Origin: Cohnella sp. SGD-V74
GTDB taxonomy: Bacteria; Bacillota; Bacilli; Paenibacillales; Paenibacillaceae
DNA length: 64,000 nucleotides
Assembly (NCBI RefSeq): GCF_003001675.1
Contig: NZ_PVYW01000017.1
Coordinates: 1-64,000, forward strand
Direction: 5' to 3'
Shown: positions 44,079 through 53,117 of the stretch, in pieces
How positions within the stretch are numbered: position 1 is the first letter of the stretch
How the letters are laid out: each line of letters begins with the position of its first letter
Program-made: the position numbers and the translations under genes
Notes under the pieces: generated by a model
What the model saw: only the letters and a program-made list of their open reading frames with translations
Database searches by the model: none
What the model was told of the DNA's origin: nothing

Positions 44079-45314
44079 TTAAAAGAAGCCGTTAACCAGA
44101 AGACCGGTCGTCGGAATTTGCAGATAGGATTCCATGGTCGCCTGGTAGGCGGCGAATTGCTGCAGAGCCATCATCTGCTTGTTCAGCAGCGCGCTGGCCG
44201 GAACGTCCTGGAACCGCGAAGCTTCCTTCTCCAGACTTCTGGCGATTCCGCCGACCGTCCGCGCCGACCTCTCCGGGTCCGCGTTCAGACTGGCCTGGAA
44301 CGCCTTCTCGTCCACCCGAAGCGTTCCGTCGCCGTTTCGGCGAATACCGACCGTGTCGTAAGCCGTCTCGCTTGCCGTTCTCTCGAAGCTTTTGCGGATC
44401 AGCGGATTCAGGTAGCCTGCGGCTTCCTTCAAGCGCCCAATCGTTTCATTATAGCTGTCGACCAGCTTGTTCGCCTGCTCCAGCGCCTTCTTCCCGTCCG
44501 CCCTCACATCGACCGCGACGGCCTCGTTCGTCGTCCGCAGCAGCGTGGCCGTCGCTTTGCCCTTCTCCAGCTCGACGACGTTGGATTGGGAAGTCTGCGC
44601 GGCGCCGCCGTTCACCGAATACGAGGCGTTCGTCGCCGCGGACGTCGCTTCGGCGATGCCCGACCATGCCGCGGCATTGCCGGTCTCGTCCGTCACCGCG
44701 AAGGCGTTGTCCGTGCCCGTCCGGTCGCCGGAGAGCTCCAATCTCGCCGTACCGCCAGGTCCGTCCGTCACAAGCTTGGCGGTGACGCCCGCGCGGGCGC
44801 CGTTAATCGCGTCGCGGATTTTGCTTAATGCCTGCTCGTTCGTATCCGAGGACGAAATCTCGCTCGTCACCGTCGTCCCCCGTCCGCCGATCGACAGCTT
44901 CAGGCGATGCACGCCGCTTGCCAGGCCGGTCTGGGCGCCGCGCTCCATCTCCGTGCCGTCGTTCTTCTGGGCGGACGCCAGAGAATGAACCTGCACCCGA
45001 TACGTCCGGACCGATGCGCCGTCCCCCGCTTGGGCCGCGATCGCCGACGGATCGGAAATCCGCGTCTCCCTCGACTGGAGAGGCGAGTCCGTCCTGCGGC
45101 CCAGCTCCTGAGCCGAATATTGAAGCTTGCGGGCCGACTCCAGGAAGTCGGCAATGCCCGTAGCGGCTTTCTTGACGAACTCCTCGTAAGGCGAAGGGTA
45201 CGATCTCGTCCACATACCGGACGGTTGACGGTATCCGGCATGGTGAAATGGAGAATACATATAAGGGGAAACCGGATTGACGGCTTTGTTCAGGGGCGTC
45301 GCGGAATAGATCAT
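44079..45314 (-). CDS. FliD-like flagellar filament-cap/hook-associated protein
   Basis: 411 residues. Central and C-terminal regions resemble FliD_C: TYRVQVHSLASAQ, SVNGGAAQTSQSNVVEL, KLVDSYNETIGRLKEA, GIRRNGDGTLRVDEKAF, and a coiled C-terminus ending LLVNGFF. FliD assembles the distal cap of the flagellum. It is shorter than many FliD proteins, its N-terminal 60 residues do not look conserved, and no other flagellar gene is near, so it may be a second, specialised copy. ATG 45314 with GGAGGAGG upstream. Confidence 0.78.
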   Translation of the reverse strand: MIYSATPLNKAVNPVSPYMYSPFHHAGYRQPSGMWTRSYPSPYEEFVKKAATGIADFLESARKLQYSAQELGRRTDSPLQSRETRISDPSAIAAQAGDGASVRTYRVQVHSLASAQKNDGTEMERGAQTGLASGVHRLKLSIGGRGTTVTSEISSSDTNEQALSKIRDAINGARAGVTAKLVTDGPGGTARLELSGDRTGTDNAFAVTDETGNAAAWSGIAEATSAATNASYSVNGGAAQTSQSNVVELEKGKATATLLRTTNEAVAVDVRADGKKALEQANKLVDSYNETIGRLKEAAGYLNPLIRKSFERTASETAYDTVGIRRNGDGTLRVDEKAFQASLNADPERSARTVGGIARSLEKEASRFQDVPASALLNKQMMALQQFAAYQATMESYLQIPTTGLLVNGFF

Positions 45315-45362
45315 TCCAATCCTCCTCCTTGGTCTATACCGATTCGAGTTTCATCTATTTTA

Positions 45363-45391
45363 ACTATAACATCCGTCCTATTTTTGCACAA
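45363..45391 (-). promoter_or_regulatory. promoter of the FliD-like gene
   Basis: On the minus strand TTGTGC (45391-45386), 17 bases, TATAGT (45368-45363). Just downstream lies TAAA-N15-ATCGGTAT, a weak (5 of 8) match to the SigD motif GCCGATAT, which would fit a flagellar gene. Confidence 0.45.
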
Positions 45392-45463
45392 TTATCCAGT
45401 TGACAGGGAATAGAAGCCGGCCGCGTGCGGGAACCTAATCTTTATGGAGGCATAGCGCGAATC

Positions 45464-45480
45464 GATCTATTTTATAGATC
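45464..45480. promoter_or_regulatory. palindrome upstream of sucA
   Basis: GATCTAT-TTT-ATAGATC, a perfect inverted repeat 118 bases before the sucA ATG, is a candidate operator. The region 45315-45597 also holds TTGACA (45399-45404) without a clear -10, and no gene. Confidence 0.35.
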
Positions 45481-45597
45481 ATTCCTATGCATAATAATGT
45501 CTATTTCCGAACATAAAAATGAATTAGAATGGTAACAGGTGCGCGCGTTACGTCTTGGCACCCGTGTATGACTAACATGAATGCAGAGGGATGCACA

Positions 45598-48492
45598 ATG
45601 TCAGTGGACAATGAAAAAATGCAAGAATTATGGCAGCAGTTTTTCGGCCCCAATCTTGGTTACGTCCAAGAGCAGTACGACATCTATCTTCAAGACGCGG
45701 AAGCGGTAAGCCCCCAGTACCGCGAGCTCTTCGCCCAATACGGCGCTCCTCCGCGCGTTGACGCCGCCTCGGCGTACCCGGCCAGCGCACCGCAGGGTTC
45801 CGGCGGATCGGCTTCGCTCGACGCCAACCTGCTCAAGAAAGCCATCGCAGCCGGTCAACTGGCTTGGAATATACGTTCGTTCGGCCACCTGGCCGCCGAT
45901 ATCGATCCGCTCGAACTCAGCCCGAAAGCGAACACGGAGATGATCGAGCCCGCTACTTACGGCCTTACCGAAGCCGATCTGAGACAGCTTCCTCCGGATT
46001 GCGTCTGGGAAGACGCTCCTTACCCGCTGAGCAACGCTTGGGAAGCCGTGCAGAAGCTGCTTCAAGTGTATACCGGCCCTATCGCTTTCGAATTCGGCCA
46101 CGTCCACGTCGAAGAGGAACGGAAATGGCTCAACAAGCAAGCCGAGACGGTCATTCCGTCGACCAAGCTGCTTGCTTCGGAGAAGGAATCTTTACTTAGA
46201 AAATTATATGAAGCGGAGCAGTTCGAAGATTTCCTTCAACGCACTTTCGTCGGGCAGAAGCGGTTCTCGGCGGAAGGAATCGAAGCGCTCGTTCCGTTGA
46301 CCGACGAGATCGTACACGAACTGACGAACGACGGCGCCCGCCACATCGCCATGGGAATGGCGCACCGCGGTCGCCTTAACGTGCTTGCGCACGTTCTGGG
46401 CAAGCCTTACGGCAATGTTTTCGCGGAATTCCACCATTCACCGAACAAAAACCTTATCCCGTCCGAAGGCTCGATCGGCATCAACTACGGCTGGACGGGA
46501 GACGTCAAATACCATCTCGGGGCGAACCGCTCGATTTCTTCCGGCGAGACGGCGGAAACCCGCATCACGCTGGCGAACAATCCAAGCCACTTGGAATACG
46601 TCAACCCGGTCGTCGGCGGCTTTGCCCGCGCGGCGCAAGAAGACCGTTCGCAGCCGGGCTACCCGGTGCAAAATCTCGACCTCGCCGCTTCGATTCTTAT
46701 TCACGGAGACGCGGCGTTCATCGGCGAAGGCATCGTGGCCGAGACGCTGAACTTCAACAATATTAAAGGCTATACGTGCGGCGGCACGATTCATATTATC
46801 GCCAACAACCGGATCGGATTCACGACGGAGAGCCACGACTCCCGCTCGACGCATTACGCGAGCGACTTGGCCAAAGGCTTCGAAATCCCGATCGTTCACG
46901 TCAACGCCGACGATCCGGAAGCGGTCATCGCCGCCGCGCGCATGGCCAGCGAATACCGGACGCTGTTCAAGAAAGACTTCGTCATCGACTTGATCGGCTA
47001 CCGCCGCTACGGCCACAACGAGACGGACGATCCGGAAACGACGCAGCCTCTTATTTACAAGAAGGTTAAAGCTCATCCGAACGTCGCCCGCCTGTACGCA
47101 GACAAGCTCGTTCGCGAAGGCGCGCTGAGCGAGGAAGCCGCCAATCAGATCAAACGCGACGTGCAGAACAAGCTGAAAGACGCCTACGATGAAGTCAAAG
47201 GCAGAGAAGGCAACAGCCCGGTGCGGCAGTCGCATCCGCCGGAGTTTTCTTTGGATGCGCCTAAGCCGGTTACGGCCGTCCCGCTGGAGAAGCTGCGCAG
47301 CATCAATGCCGGACTGCTGAAGTTCCCTGAGTCGTTTAACGTGTACGGCAAGCTCAAGCGGATTCTCGAACGCCGCGCGGACGCGCTGAATGACGGCGAG
47401 AAGGTCGACTGGAGCCATGCCGAGACGCTTGCGTTCGCCACGATCTTGGCCGACGGCACGCCGATCCGGCTGAGCGGACAAGACGCGGAGAGAGCGACTT
47501 TCGCGCATCGCAACCTCGTTCTGCACGATACGGAGACCGGCGATACGTTCTGCCCGCTGCATGCGATTCCGGAAGCGAAGGCTTCGTTCGCGATCCATAA
47601 CAGTCCGTTGTCCGAAGCCGGCGTGCTCGGTCTGGAATACGGCTATAACGTGTTCGCGCCTGAGACGATGGTTATCTGGGAAGCGCAGTTCGGCGACTTC
47701 GCCAACTCGGCGCAAGTTCTGATTGACCAGTTCATCTCGGCCGGCCAATCCAAGTGGTCGCAGCGTTCGGGTCTGACGATGCTGCTTCCTCACGGCTACG
47801 AAGGGCAAGGCCCGGAGCACTCCAGCGCAAGGCTTGAGCGTTTCCTGCAGCTGTCCGGCGAAGAGAACTGGACGGTCGCGTACCTGTCCAGCGCGGCGCA
47901 ATATTTCCACCTGCTGCGCCGTCAAGCTTCCGTCCTGAACACGGATCAAGCCCGTCCGCTCGTGCTGATGGCTCCGAAGAGCATGATCCGCAACCCTTAC
48001 GTCGCTTCGTCCGCAGCCGAGCTGAGCGAGGGCACGTTCCAGACGGTGCTTGAGCAGCCCGGATTGGGCGGCCAGCCGGCCAAAGTCGAGCGTATCGTGC
48101 TGTGCACCGGCAAAGTGGCCATCGACTTGGCCGAAGAGCTCGCCAAGACGCCGGATACGAACCGCGATTGGCTGCACATCGTTCGCGTCGAGCAGTTGTA
48201 TCCGTTCCCTAAGCTGGAACTCAAAGCGATCCTCGATCGCTTCCCGAACCTGTCCGAAGTATTGTGGGTTCAGGAAGAACCGAAAAACATGGGCGCATGG
48301 GGCTATATCGAGCCTCGCATTCGCGAGCTTGTCGACGTCGCGAAGGTGTCCGTCAGCTATAACGGCCGTCCTAAGCGGTCGAGCCCGGCAAGCGGCTATC
48401 AGCAAATCCATACGTTCGAGCAGCAGTTCATTATCAACCAAACTTTGGTCCAGAAGAAAAAAACGAAATCCGCAGTTAAATCCGGGAGGTAA
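45598..48492 (+). CDS. sucA: 2-oxoglutarate dehydrogenase E1 component
   Basis: 964 residues. Thiamine-diphosphate enzyme that decarboxylates 2-oxoglutarate. N-terminal ELWQQFFGPNLGYV, GMAHRGRLNVLAHVLGK near residue 255, the TPP-binding GDAAFIGEG near 371 and the transketolase-like C-terminal half (LPHGYEGQGPEHSS) are intact. ATG 45598 follows AGAGGG; an earlier start at 45529 has no SD. In operon with sucB, five bases apart; the E3 subunit is not in the window. Confidence 0.97.
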   Translation: MSVDNEKMQELWQQFFGPNLGYVQEQYDIYLQDAEAVSPQYRELFAQYGAPPRVDAASAYPASAPQGSGGSASLDANLLKKAIAAGQLAWNIRSFGHLAADIDPLELSPKANTEMIEPATYGLTEADLRQLPPDCVWEDAPYPLSNAWEAVQKLLQVYTGPIAFEFGHVHVEEERKWLNKQAETVIPSTKLLASEKESLLRKLYEAEQFEDFLQRTFVGQKRFSAEGIEALVPLTDEIVHELTNDGARHIAMGMAHRGRLNVLAHVLGKPYGNVFAEFHHSPNKNLIPSEGSIGINYGWTGDVKYHLGANRSISSGETAETRITLANNPSHLEYVNPVVGGFARAAQEDRSQPGYPVQNLDLAASILIHGDAAFIGEGIVAETLNFNNIKGYTCGGTIHIIANNRIGFTTESHDSRSTHYASDLAKGFEIPIVHVNADDPEAVIAAARMASEYRTLFKKDFVIDLIGYRRYGHNETDDPETTQPLIYKKVKAHPNVARLYADKLVREGALSEEAANQIKRDVQNKLKDAYDEVKGREGNSPVRQSHPPEFSLDAPKPVTAVPLEKLRSINAGLLKFPESFNVYGKLKRILERRADALNDGEKVDWSHAETLAFATILADGTPIRLSGQDAERATFAHRNLVLHDTETGDTFCPLHAIPEAKASFAIHNSPLSEAGVLGLEYGYNVFAPETMVIWEAQFGDFANSAQVLIDQFISAGQSKWSQRSGLTMLLPHGYEGQGPEHSSARLERFLQLSGEENWTVAYLSSAAQYFHLLRRQASVLNTDQARPLVLMAPKSMIRNPYVASSAAELSEGTFQTVLEQPGLGGQPAKVERIVLCTGKVAIDLAEELAKTPDTNRDWLHIVRVEQLYPFPKLELKAILDRFPNLSEVLWVQEEPKNMGAWGYIEPRIRELVDVAKVSVSYNGRPKRSSPASGYQQIHTFEQQFIINQTLVQKKKTKSAVKSGR

Positions 48493-48497
48493 CTTCA

Positions 48498-49748
48498 ATG
48501 CATGACATTCTTGTACCGGCGATGGGCGAATCCATTACGGAAGGAACGATCTCGAAATGGCTCGTCAAAGTAGGGGACAGCATCAAACAAGGCGACCTCC
48601 TGCTTGAGCTGGAAACCGATAAAGTCAACTTGGAAATCAGCGCCGACCAAGACGGCGTTATTACCGAAATTCTTGCCGGCGAAGGCGACACCGTTAAAAT
48701 CGGCGAACCGGTAGGCCGAATCGGAGCCGCGGGCGCGGCTCCGGCCCCTGCTGCAGCTCCGGCAGCCCCTGCGCAAGCCGCTGCGCCGGCCCCGGCTCCG
48801 CAAGCAGCCGCTCCTGCAGCGGCCGCTTCGTCCAACGACGGCGGCGCGACGCTGGCTACGCCGGCAGCCCGCAAGCTGGCTCGCGAGAAGGGCATTGACC
48901 TGAACGCCGTGCCTGCGCGCGATCCGATCGGCCGCATTCACGCCAGCGACGTCGCATCGGCGGGATCGGCTCCAGCTCCAGCTCCGGCTCCGAAAGCTGC
49001 TCCGGCCGCACCGGCAGCGATCGACAAGCCGACTTCGAACGCGAACAAGCCGGAAGTGCGCAAGCGCATGTCCCGCCGCCGCTTGACCATCGCCAAGCGT
49101 CTGGTCGAAGCGCAGCAGACGGCAGCCATGCTGACGACGTTTAATGAAGTCGACATGAGCGCGATTCTCGAAATCCGCAAACGCCGCAAAGACGCTTTCA
49201 AGGAAAAGTTCGATGTCGGCCTCGGCTTCATGTCCTTCTTCACGAAGGCGGTCGTCGGCGCGCTTAAAGCTTTCCCGCTGTTGAACGCGGAAATCAACGG
49301 CGAAGACATCATCGAGAAGAAATACTACGACATCGGCATCGCGGTATCCGCGAAGGAAGGGCTCGTCGTTCCAGTCGTACGCGACGCGGACCGTCTCGGC
49401 TTCGCCGAGATCGAGCGCTCCATCGTCGAGTTGGCCGGCAAAGCGCGCAACAACACGCTTGAGCTGTCCGAGCTGCAAGGCGGAACGTTCACGATTACGA
49501 ACGGCGGCATTTTCGGCTCGCTGATGTCCACGCCGATCCTGAACGCGCCTCAAGTCGGCATTCTCGGCATGCACAAGATCCAACTGCGTCCGATCGCCAT
49601 CGACGCAGAGCGTATGGAGAACCGCCCGATGATGTACATCGCGCTCTCCTACGACCACCGTATCGTCGACGGCGCGGAAGCCGTGCAATTCCTCGTCAAA
49701 ATCAAGGAAATGCTCGAAGATCCGGAAACGCTGCTTCTCGAGGGCTAA
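48498..49748 (+). CDS. sucB: dihydrolipoyllysine succinyltransferase, E2 of 2-oxoglutarate dehydrogenase
   Basis: 416 residues. Lipoyl domain (1-78) with the lipoylated Lys42 in LETDKVNL, an Ala/Pro-rich linker, an E3-binding domain (about 116-152: ATPAARKLAREKGIDL), a second Ala/Pro linker and the catalytic domain with His386 and Asp390 in SYDHRIVDG. SD GGAGG before ATG 48498. The gene ends 13 bases before foldback element B. Confidence 0.97.
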   Translation: MHDILVPAMGESITEGTISKWLVKVGDSIKQGDLLLELETDKVNLEISADQDGVITEILAGEGDTVKIGEPVGRIGAAGAAPAPAAAPAAPAQAAAPAPAPQAAAPAAAASSNDGGATLATPAARKLAREKGIDLNAVPARDPIGRIHASDVASAGSAPAPAPAPKAAPAAPAAIDKPTSNANKPEVRKRMSRRRLTIAKRLVEAQQTAAMLTTFNEVDMSAILEIRKRRKDAFKEKFDVGLGFMSFFTKAVVGALKAFPLLNAEINGEDIIEKKYYDIGIAVSAKEGLVVPVVRDADRLGFAEIERSIVELAGKARNNTLELSELQGGTFTITNGGIFGSLMSTPILNAPQVGILGMHKIQLRPIAIDAERMENRPMMYIALSYDHRIVDGAEAVQFLVKIKEMLEDPETLLLEG

Positions 49749-49761
49749 TTTTCAAATAAAA

Positions 49762-49977
49762 CGGGGACTGTCCCATAGTAAAAAGAGACGTATGAACAAT
49801 TATCGATAGGTGAATGGTAATGGGCATCTATCTCCTTCCGCTTCTATACGATCCTGAAATGGGAACGGTAAACCCGTTAAGAGGTGATTTCAGGACCGTA
49901 TGAGGCAGTCTCCAGGAGATAGATGCCCCCTTTTTTCATCGATAATTTTGTACGTCTCTACTTATGGGACAGCCCGG
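49762..49977. repeat. MITE-like foldback element B, also the probable terminator of sucAB
   Basis: A 216-base imperfect palindrome centred near 49870 (AACGGtaaacCCGTT). The left end CGGGGACTGTCCCATAGTA matches the complement of the right end CCGGGCTGTCCCATAAGTA, and internal blocks AGAGACGTA, AATTATCGAT and GGGCATCTATCTCCT recur in both arms. It lies just after sucB and ends in a T run on the plus strand, so it can terminate that operon. Its ends resemble element A. No target-site duplication is evident and it encodes no protein. Confidence 0.8.
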
Positions 49978-50052
49978 TTTTTGTTCGTCGGAGACGATTG
50001 AGAAAAGGAGAACCGATTGCATCCTTTAAGCTATCAAACTGCGGATGACCAG

Positions 50053-50290
50053 CCAATGTGCGATTTTTTAGAACAACGCCCTCCGCTTGAGCACCATTTT
50101 GGGGGAATTACTCGATTTCTTAGAACAACGCCCTCCGCTTGAGCACCATTTGGGGGGAATTACTCGATTTCTTAGAACAACGCCCTCCGATTGAGCACCA
50201 TTTGGGGGGAATTACTCGATTTCTTAGAACAACGCCCTCCAATTGAGCACCATTTGGGAGGAATTACTCGATTTCTTGGAACAACGCTCT
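50053..50290. repeat. 52-bp tandem repeat, more than four copies
   Basis: GAACAACGCCCTCCGCTTGA recurs at 50071, 50123, 50175, 50227 and (degraded) 50279, an exact 52-base period. Units differ at a few bases such as CTCCGCTT/CTCCGATT/CTCCAATT. As 52 is not a multiple of three, no reading frame is kept across units, so the small ORFs here are artefacts. There are no unique spacers, so it is not a CRISPR array. Within 49978-50537 there is no gene. Confidence 0.95.
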
Positions 50291-50322
50291 TCGTTCGCCC
50301 ATGTACGAGTATTGGTCAGCAC

Positions 50323-50392
50323 AAAAAAACGGCGGCTTCTCGTCAAATTGCGTCCTCCAAGGGAGGGCTTCGGCGAGCGGCGGCCGTTTTTA
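50323..50392. terminator. terminator-like hairpin after the 52-bp repeats
   Basis: AAAAAACGGCGGCTTCTCG (50323-50341) pairs imperfectly with CGAGCGGCGGCCGTTTTT, with an inner CCTCC/GGGAGG. T run at the end. It is not next to a recognised gene end, so its role is open. Confidence 0.4.
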
Positions 50393-50537
50393 TCATATTC
50401 TCCCTTAATTGGGGGTCGGATTGGCGGGAGTTATCTTATTGGTTTGTTCAGATTGGATGAATTGCGCACAAAACCGGCGGGTTATAAGGAGGACTGACAG
50501 AAGAAGCTTTCCACTTGCAAACTGCATGAACTTGCCC

Positions 50538-51050
50538 TTACTTCGCGCGCTTGAGCCGATCGATCTCCAGTTCCGTTCTGCCAAGCCGCCCTGCCAAGTA
50601 TTCGATGTCTTCCTTGGTGGCGAGCGCCTCGATCTTGCCGCTGATCGATTCCAGCAAGGCGACGACATCGTCGTTCGACTCGGCTTCGATCCGGTCCAAC
50701 TGATTCTTAATTCCATCCAGCCTGTCATCCACAGCGTTAAACCGACTATCTACGTCGTTAAACCTGTCATCCACAGCGTTAAATCGACTATCTACGTCGT
50801 TAAACCTGTCATCCACAGCGTTAAACCGGCTGTCTACGTCGTTAAACCTGGCATCCACAGCGTCAAACCGGCTGTCTACGTCGTTAAACCTGGCATCCAC
50901 AGCGTCAAACCGGCTATCTACGTCGTTAAACCTGTCATCCACGCTGTCAAATCGGAGCTTGACCTCTCTGGAAAACGTTTCCTGGTTTTCCTTGACGGAT
51001 TTCAGTTCGTCCTGGATCGACTCCAGCATCGCCTTCAGTTCCTGATCCAC
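50538..51050 (-). CDS. coiled-coil protein with 14-residue repeats
   Basis: 170 residues. A short helical start is followed by seven to eight copies of a double heptad such as RFNDVDSRFDAVDA (about residues 35-110; DNA 42 bases long, 50722-50954), then a C-terminal coiled coil. All Asp/Arg/Phe heptads, no signal peptide, no membrane segment. GTG 51050 is chosen because AAAGGAGG lies 11 bases upstream; the frame reaches 51128 from a TTG without SD. Function unknown; long rods like this serve as spacers or scaffolds. The nearly identical DNA units suggest recent expansion by slippage. Confidence 0.75.
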   Translation of the reverse strand: MDQELKAMLESIQDELKSVKENQETFSREVKLRFDSVDDRFNDVDSRFDAVDARFNDVDSRFDAVDARFNDVDSRFNAVDDRFNDVDSRFNAVDDRFNDVDSRFNAVDDRLDGIKNQLDRIEAESNDDVVALLESISGKIEALATKEDIEYLAGRLGRTELEIDRLKRAK

Positions 51051-51134
51051 GGTTGAGCTTTCCTCCTTTCGCGAAGATAGCTCCATTGTATCAAATCGTC
51101 CAGGGGTTGGCACCTTGTTTGTAGACAAGCCGGC

Positions 51135-52334
51135 TTAATCTTTCGGAGTCGGCTTCGAGGCGCCCAAAACCACCTCTTCCGCAGAACGGCGCGGACTAGG
51201 CAGCGCTGGACTGGTCGGATAGCCGAGCCGGAAAGTGAATACTCCCTCGTATCCGGGCATGTTTACGAGGCGCGCCAGTTCCCGCCCGAATGCAGGCTCG
51301 ATGCCAAGCTGAAGCTCCCGGTCCCGTCTCTCGTGCGGTTGATTCAGCGGCTGTGCGGCCAGCCCCTTTGCGACCGCCCACAGATGCATCCTCTGCCACA
51401 GTCTGCCCGCCTGCATCAACTGCACGCGATCCGTCTGATCCTTGACCGCGATCGTGCCGAAGACGGGCGCCGTAGCGACGTAAGTATTCTTCGTCGCTTT
51501 CAGCCAATATTCGTTGGACGTTTGCTCGGATACAGGAAACAGCTTGCCGATAAAGCGGGTAAAGGACGAATTGCCCGTCGCGTCCATAGTAGGGCCGTCC
51601 TTATGCCTCTGAATTTCGCTCCAGTCGTTGCGAAACCAGCGGTGGCTGTCCGCGGACTGAATCGCATCGTTCGCCACCGCTTCCGTAGCGCCCACGATCA
51701 GATTGCCCATCTCTTTCCTCCCCGTTTCGTCGGCAAACCAGACGATCCTCACATCTCCCAGCGAATTGGCTAATTTCTCCATCTCCCTCAGAACGGAAGC
51801 TTCGACCTGCTTGGCTGAGTCATACGCCGCCCGATTCGTATGACGATCGCCGATCGCCCGGTACAGATCGCTAGGCTCCCCCGGCCCTTCTTCAAGCACG
51901 ATTCTGGCGACATGGATTCGTTCCAGTCCGCCCGGATACAGCGTAATGTCCGCTCGATAGCCGTATGCCCGGGCGGCCAGCTCGGCGTTCTCGACGGCGC
52001 AGCCCAGACTGATATACATTTCCCTGAACCAAGGGTCGATCGTCCCGATATTCCGGGAGATGTCCGCGAATACATCGATCGTGCGGTCCTCGACGCGGTA
52101 CAGCCAAGGCTGCGTATTGTGCGCGTTCGCCGCCAGCACAGACGCCCGAACGACGCGCAGCAACGGCTTCTCCCCCTCCTTAACGTTCTTCCACGTTTGC
52201 CAAGGCTCATACGCCGGCCCGCTTCCGGTGGAGAACGCTCCCTGCTTCACGGCATGCGTCACTCCGCCCACGGATATCAATGCGGCGGCTGCGGCCGCCC
52301 CCTTCAGAAAGCTTCTTCGCGACATCATCGCCAT
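51135..52334 (-). CDS. Tat-exported nitroreductase-family protein (Acg-like)
   Basis: 399 residues. A Tat signal (RRSFLKG, Arg6-Arg7) and hydrophobic stretch, then a nitroreductase fold (ANAHNTQPWLYRV near the start, GDRHTNRAAYD, and LWQRMHLWAVAKGLAAQPLNQP near the C-terminus). Such proteins bind flavin or resemble Acg. The substrate is unknown. It overlaps the TetR gene by one base (TAATG), so both share a promoter and TetR probably controls it. Confidence 0.85.
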   Translation of the reverse strand: MAMMSRRSFLKGAAAAAALISVGGVTHAVKQGAFSTGSGPAYEPWQTWKNVKEGEKPLLRVVRASVLAANAHNTQPWLYRVEDRTIDVFADISRNIGTIDPWFREMYISLGCAVENAELAARAYGYRADITLYPGGLERIHVARIVLEEGPGEPSDLYRAIGDRHTNRAAYDSAKQVEASVLREMEKLANSLGDVRIVWFADETGRKEMGNLIVGATEAVANDAIQSADSHRWFRNDWSEIQRHKDGPTMDATGNSSFTRFIGKLFPVSEQTSNEYWLKATKNTYVATAPVFGTIAVKDQTDRVQLMQAGRLWQRMHLWAVAKGLAAQPLNQPHERRDRELQLGIEPAFGRELARLVNMPGYEGVFTFRLGYPTSPALPSPRRSAEEVVLGASKPTPKD

Positions 52335-52924
52335 TAACCCGTCTCCCCCTCTGTCAAATACGGTCTTAAAATCGCCCAGATCAGTTCCAGCCCCTCGCCG
52401 AAGCTTCTAGCGTCCACCGCTTCCCCGTTCATCTCCAGAAAAGCCAGCCAATTGTTCGCCACGATCCAGCACGCCGTAATGAGCTTGCGCACGTCCGCGG
52501 AACCTTCCGGAAACCGCAGGACGCCGTCTACGACGAACCGGTGCGCGAACCGCTCCTGATCCTGCATCCGGCTCTCCGTCATTCGAACGTGCTTCCGCTT
52601 CAGCCGTTCGTCCGCGAGCAGCAGCGCAACGGCTTCCCGATAGAAAAAGCGGTATTCCCACAAAATCTCAAAGTTTCTCAGCAGCCGATCATGCAGTGTC
52701 TTTCTTGTGACGGGTTCGTCCGGCAGCGTCCATACCGGGTCCCACTCCGCATGCATCCGGTCGAGAATCGCTTCGATAATTTCCTCTTTATTTTTGTAAT
52801 GATAATACAGATTTCCGGGACTCATGCGAGCCGCTGCGGCAATATGGTTCGTCGACACCTTGCCCGTACCCTGCTCGTTGAATAAAACCGCCGCCGCTTG
52901 GAGGATCCGTTCCTTGGCACTCAA
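52334..52924 (-). CDS. TetR-family repressor
   Basis: 196 residues. N-terminal TetR HTH (ERILQAAAVLFNEQGTGKVSTNHIAAAARMSPGNLYYHYKNK region, about 5-50) and a helical ligand domain with a large TetR_C-type core. TTG 52924 start with a weak SD. First gene of the operon with the exported nitroreductase-like gene; a palindromic operator lies upstream. Confidence 0.93.
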   Translation of the reverse strand: MSAKERILQAAAVLFNEQGTGKVSTNHIAAAARMSPGNLYYHYKNKEEIIEAILDRMHAEWDPVWTLPDEPVTRKTLHDRLLRNFEILWEYRFFYREAVALLLADERLKRKHVRMTESRMQDQERFAHRFVVDGVLRFPEGSADVRKLITACWIVANNWLAFLEMNGEAVDARSFGEGLELIWAILRPYLTEGETG

Positions 52925-52944
52925 CCGCTGCTCACCGCCACTTT

Positions 52945-52989
52945 TAGAGTAATTACTCTAATTTAATTATAGATAACCCCGTTTGTCAA
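52945..52989 (-). promoter_or_regulatory. promoter and 16-bp operator of the TetR operon
   Basis: On the minus strand TTGACA (52989-52984) and TTAAAT (52966-52961) are 17 bases apart. The perfect palindrome TAGAGTAATTACTCTA (52945-52960) immediately follows, over the transcription start, a standard site for autorepression. Confidence 0.75.
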
Positions 52990-53050
52990 TCCTTACCGGA
53001 AAACCGCGACTGGCTTCGGGCTATAATACTTTCTGGAATCACCAAGAATA

Positions 53051-53088
53051 GACGGCTTCGCCCTCCCGCAAGCAGGTGCGAAGCCGTC
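53051..53088 (-). terminator. hairpin after the AraC-GyrI gene
   Basis: GACGGCTTCGC (53051-53061) with GCGAAGCCGTC (53078-53088), 30 bases past the gene's stop. No T run of more than two follows, so it is a moderate terminator at best. Confidence 0.5.
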
Positions 53089-53117
53089 CTCGTCGAGCAG
53101 ATACTTGAACTCCCTGC

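Noticed and set aside
45399..45404. TTGACA as sucA promoter
   Set aside because: No acceptable -10 occurs 16-19 bases downstream.
50053..50290. CRISPR array
   Set aside because: The units run directly into each other with no unique spacers, and there are no cas genes in the window.
50191..50497. Two overlapping small ORFs beginning with the 52-bp repeat
   Set aside because: The 52-base period breaks the frame at each unit and there is no SD; they are by-products of the repeat.
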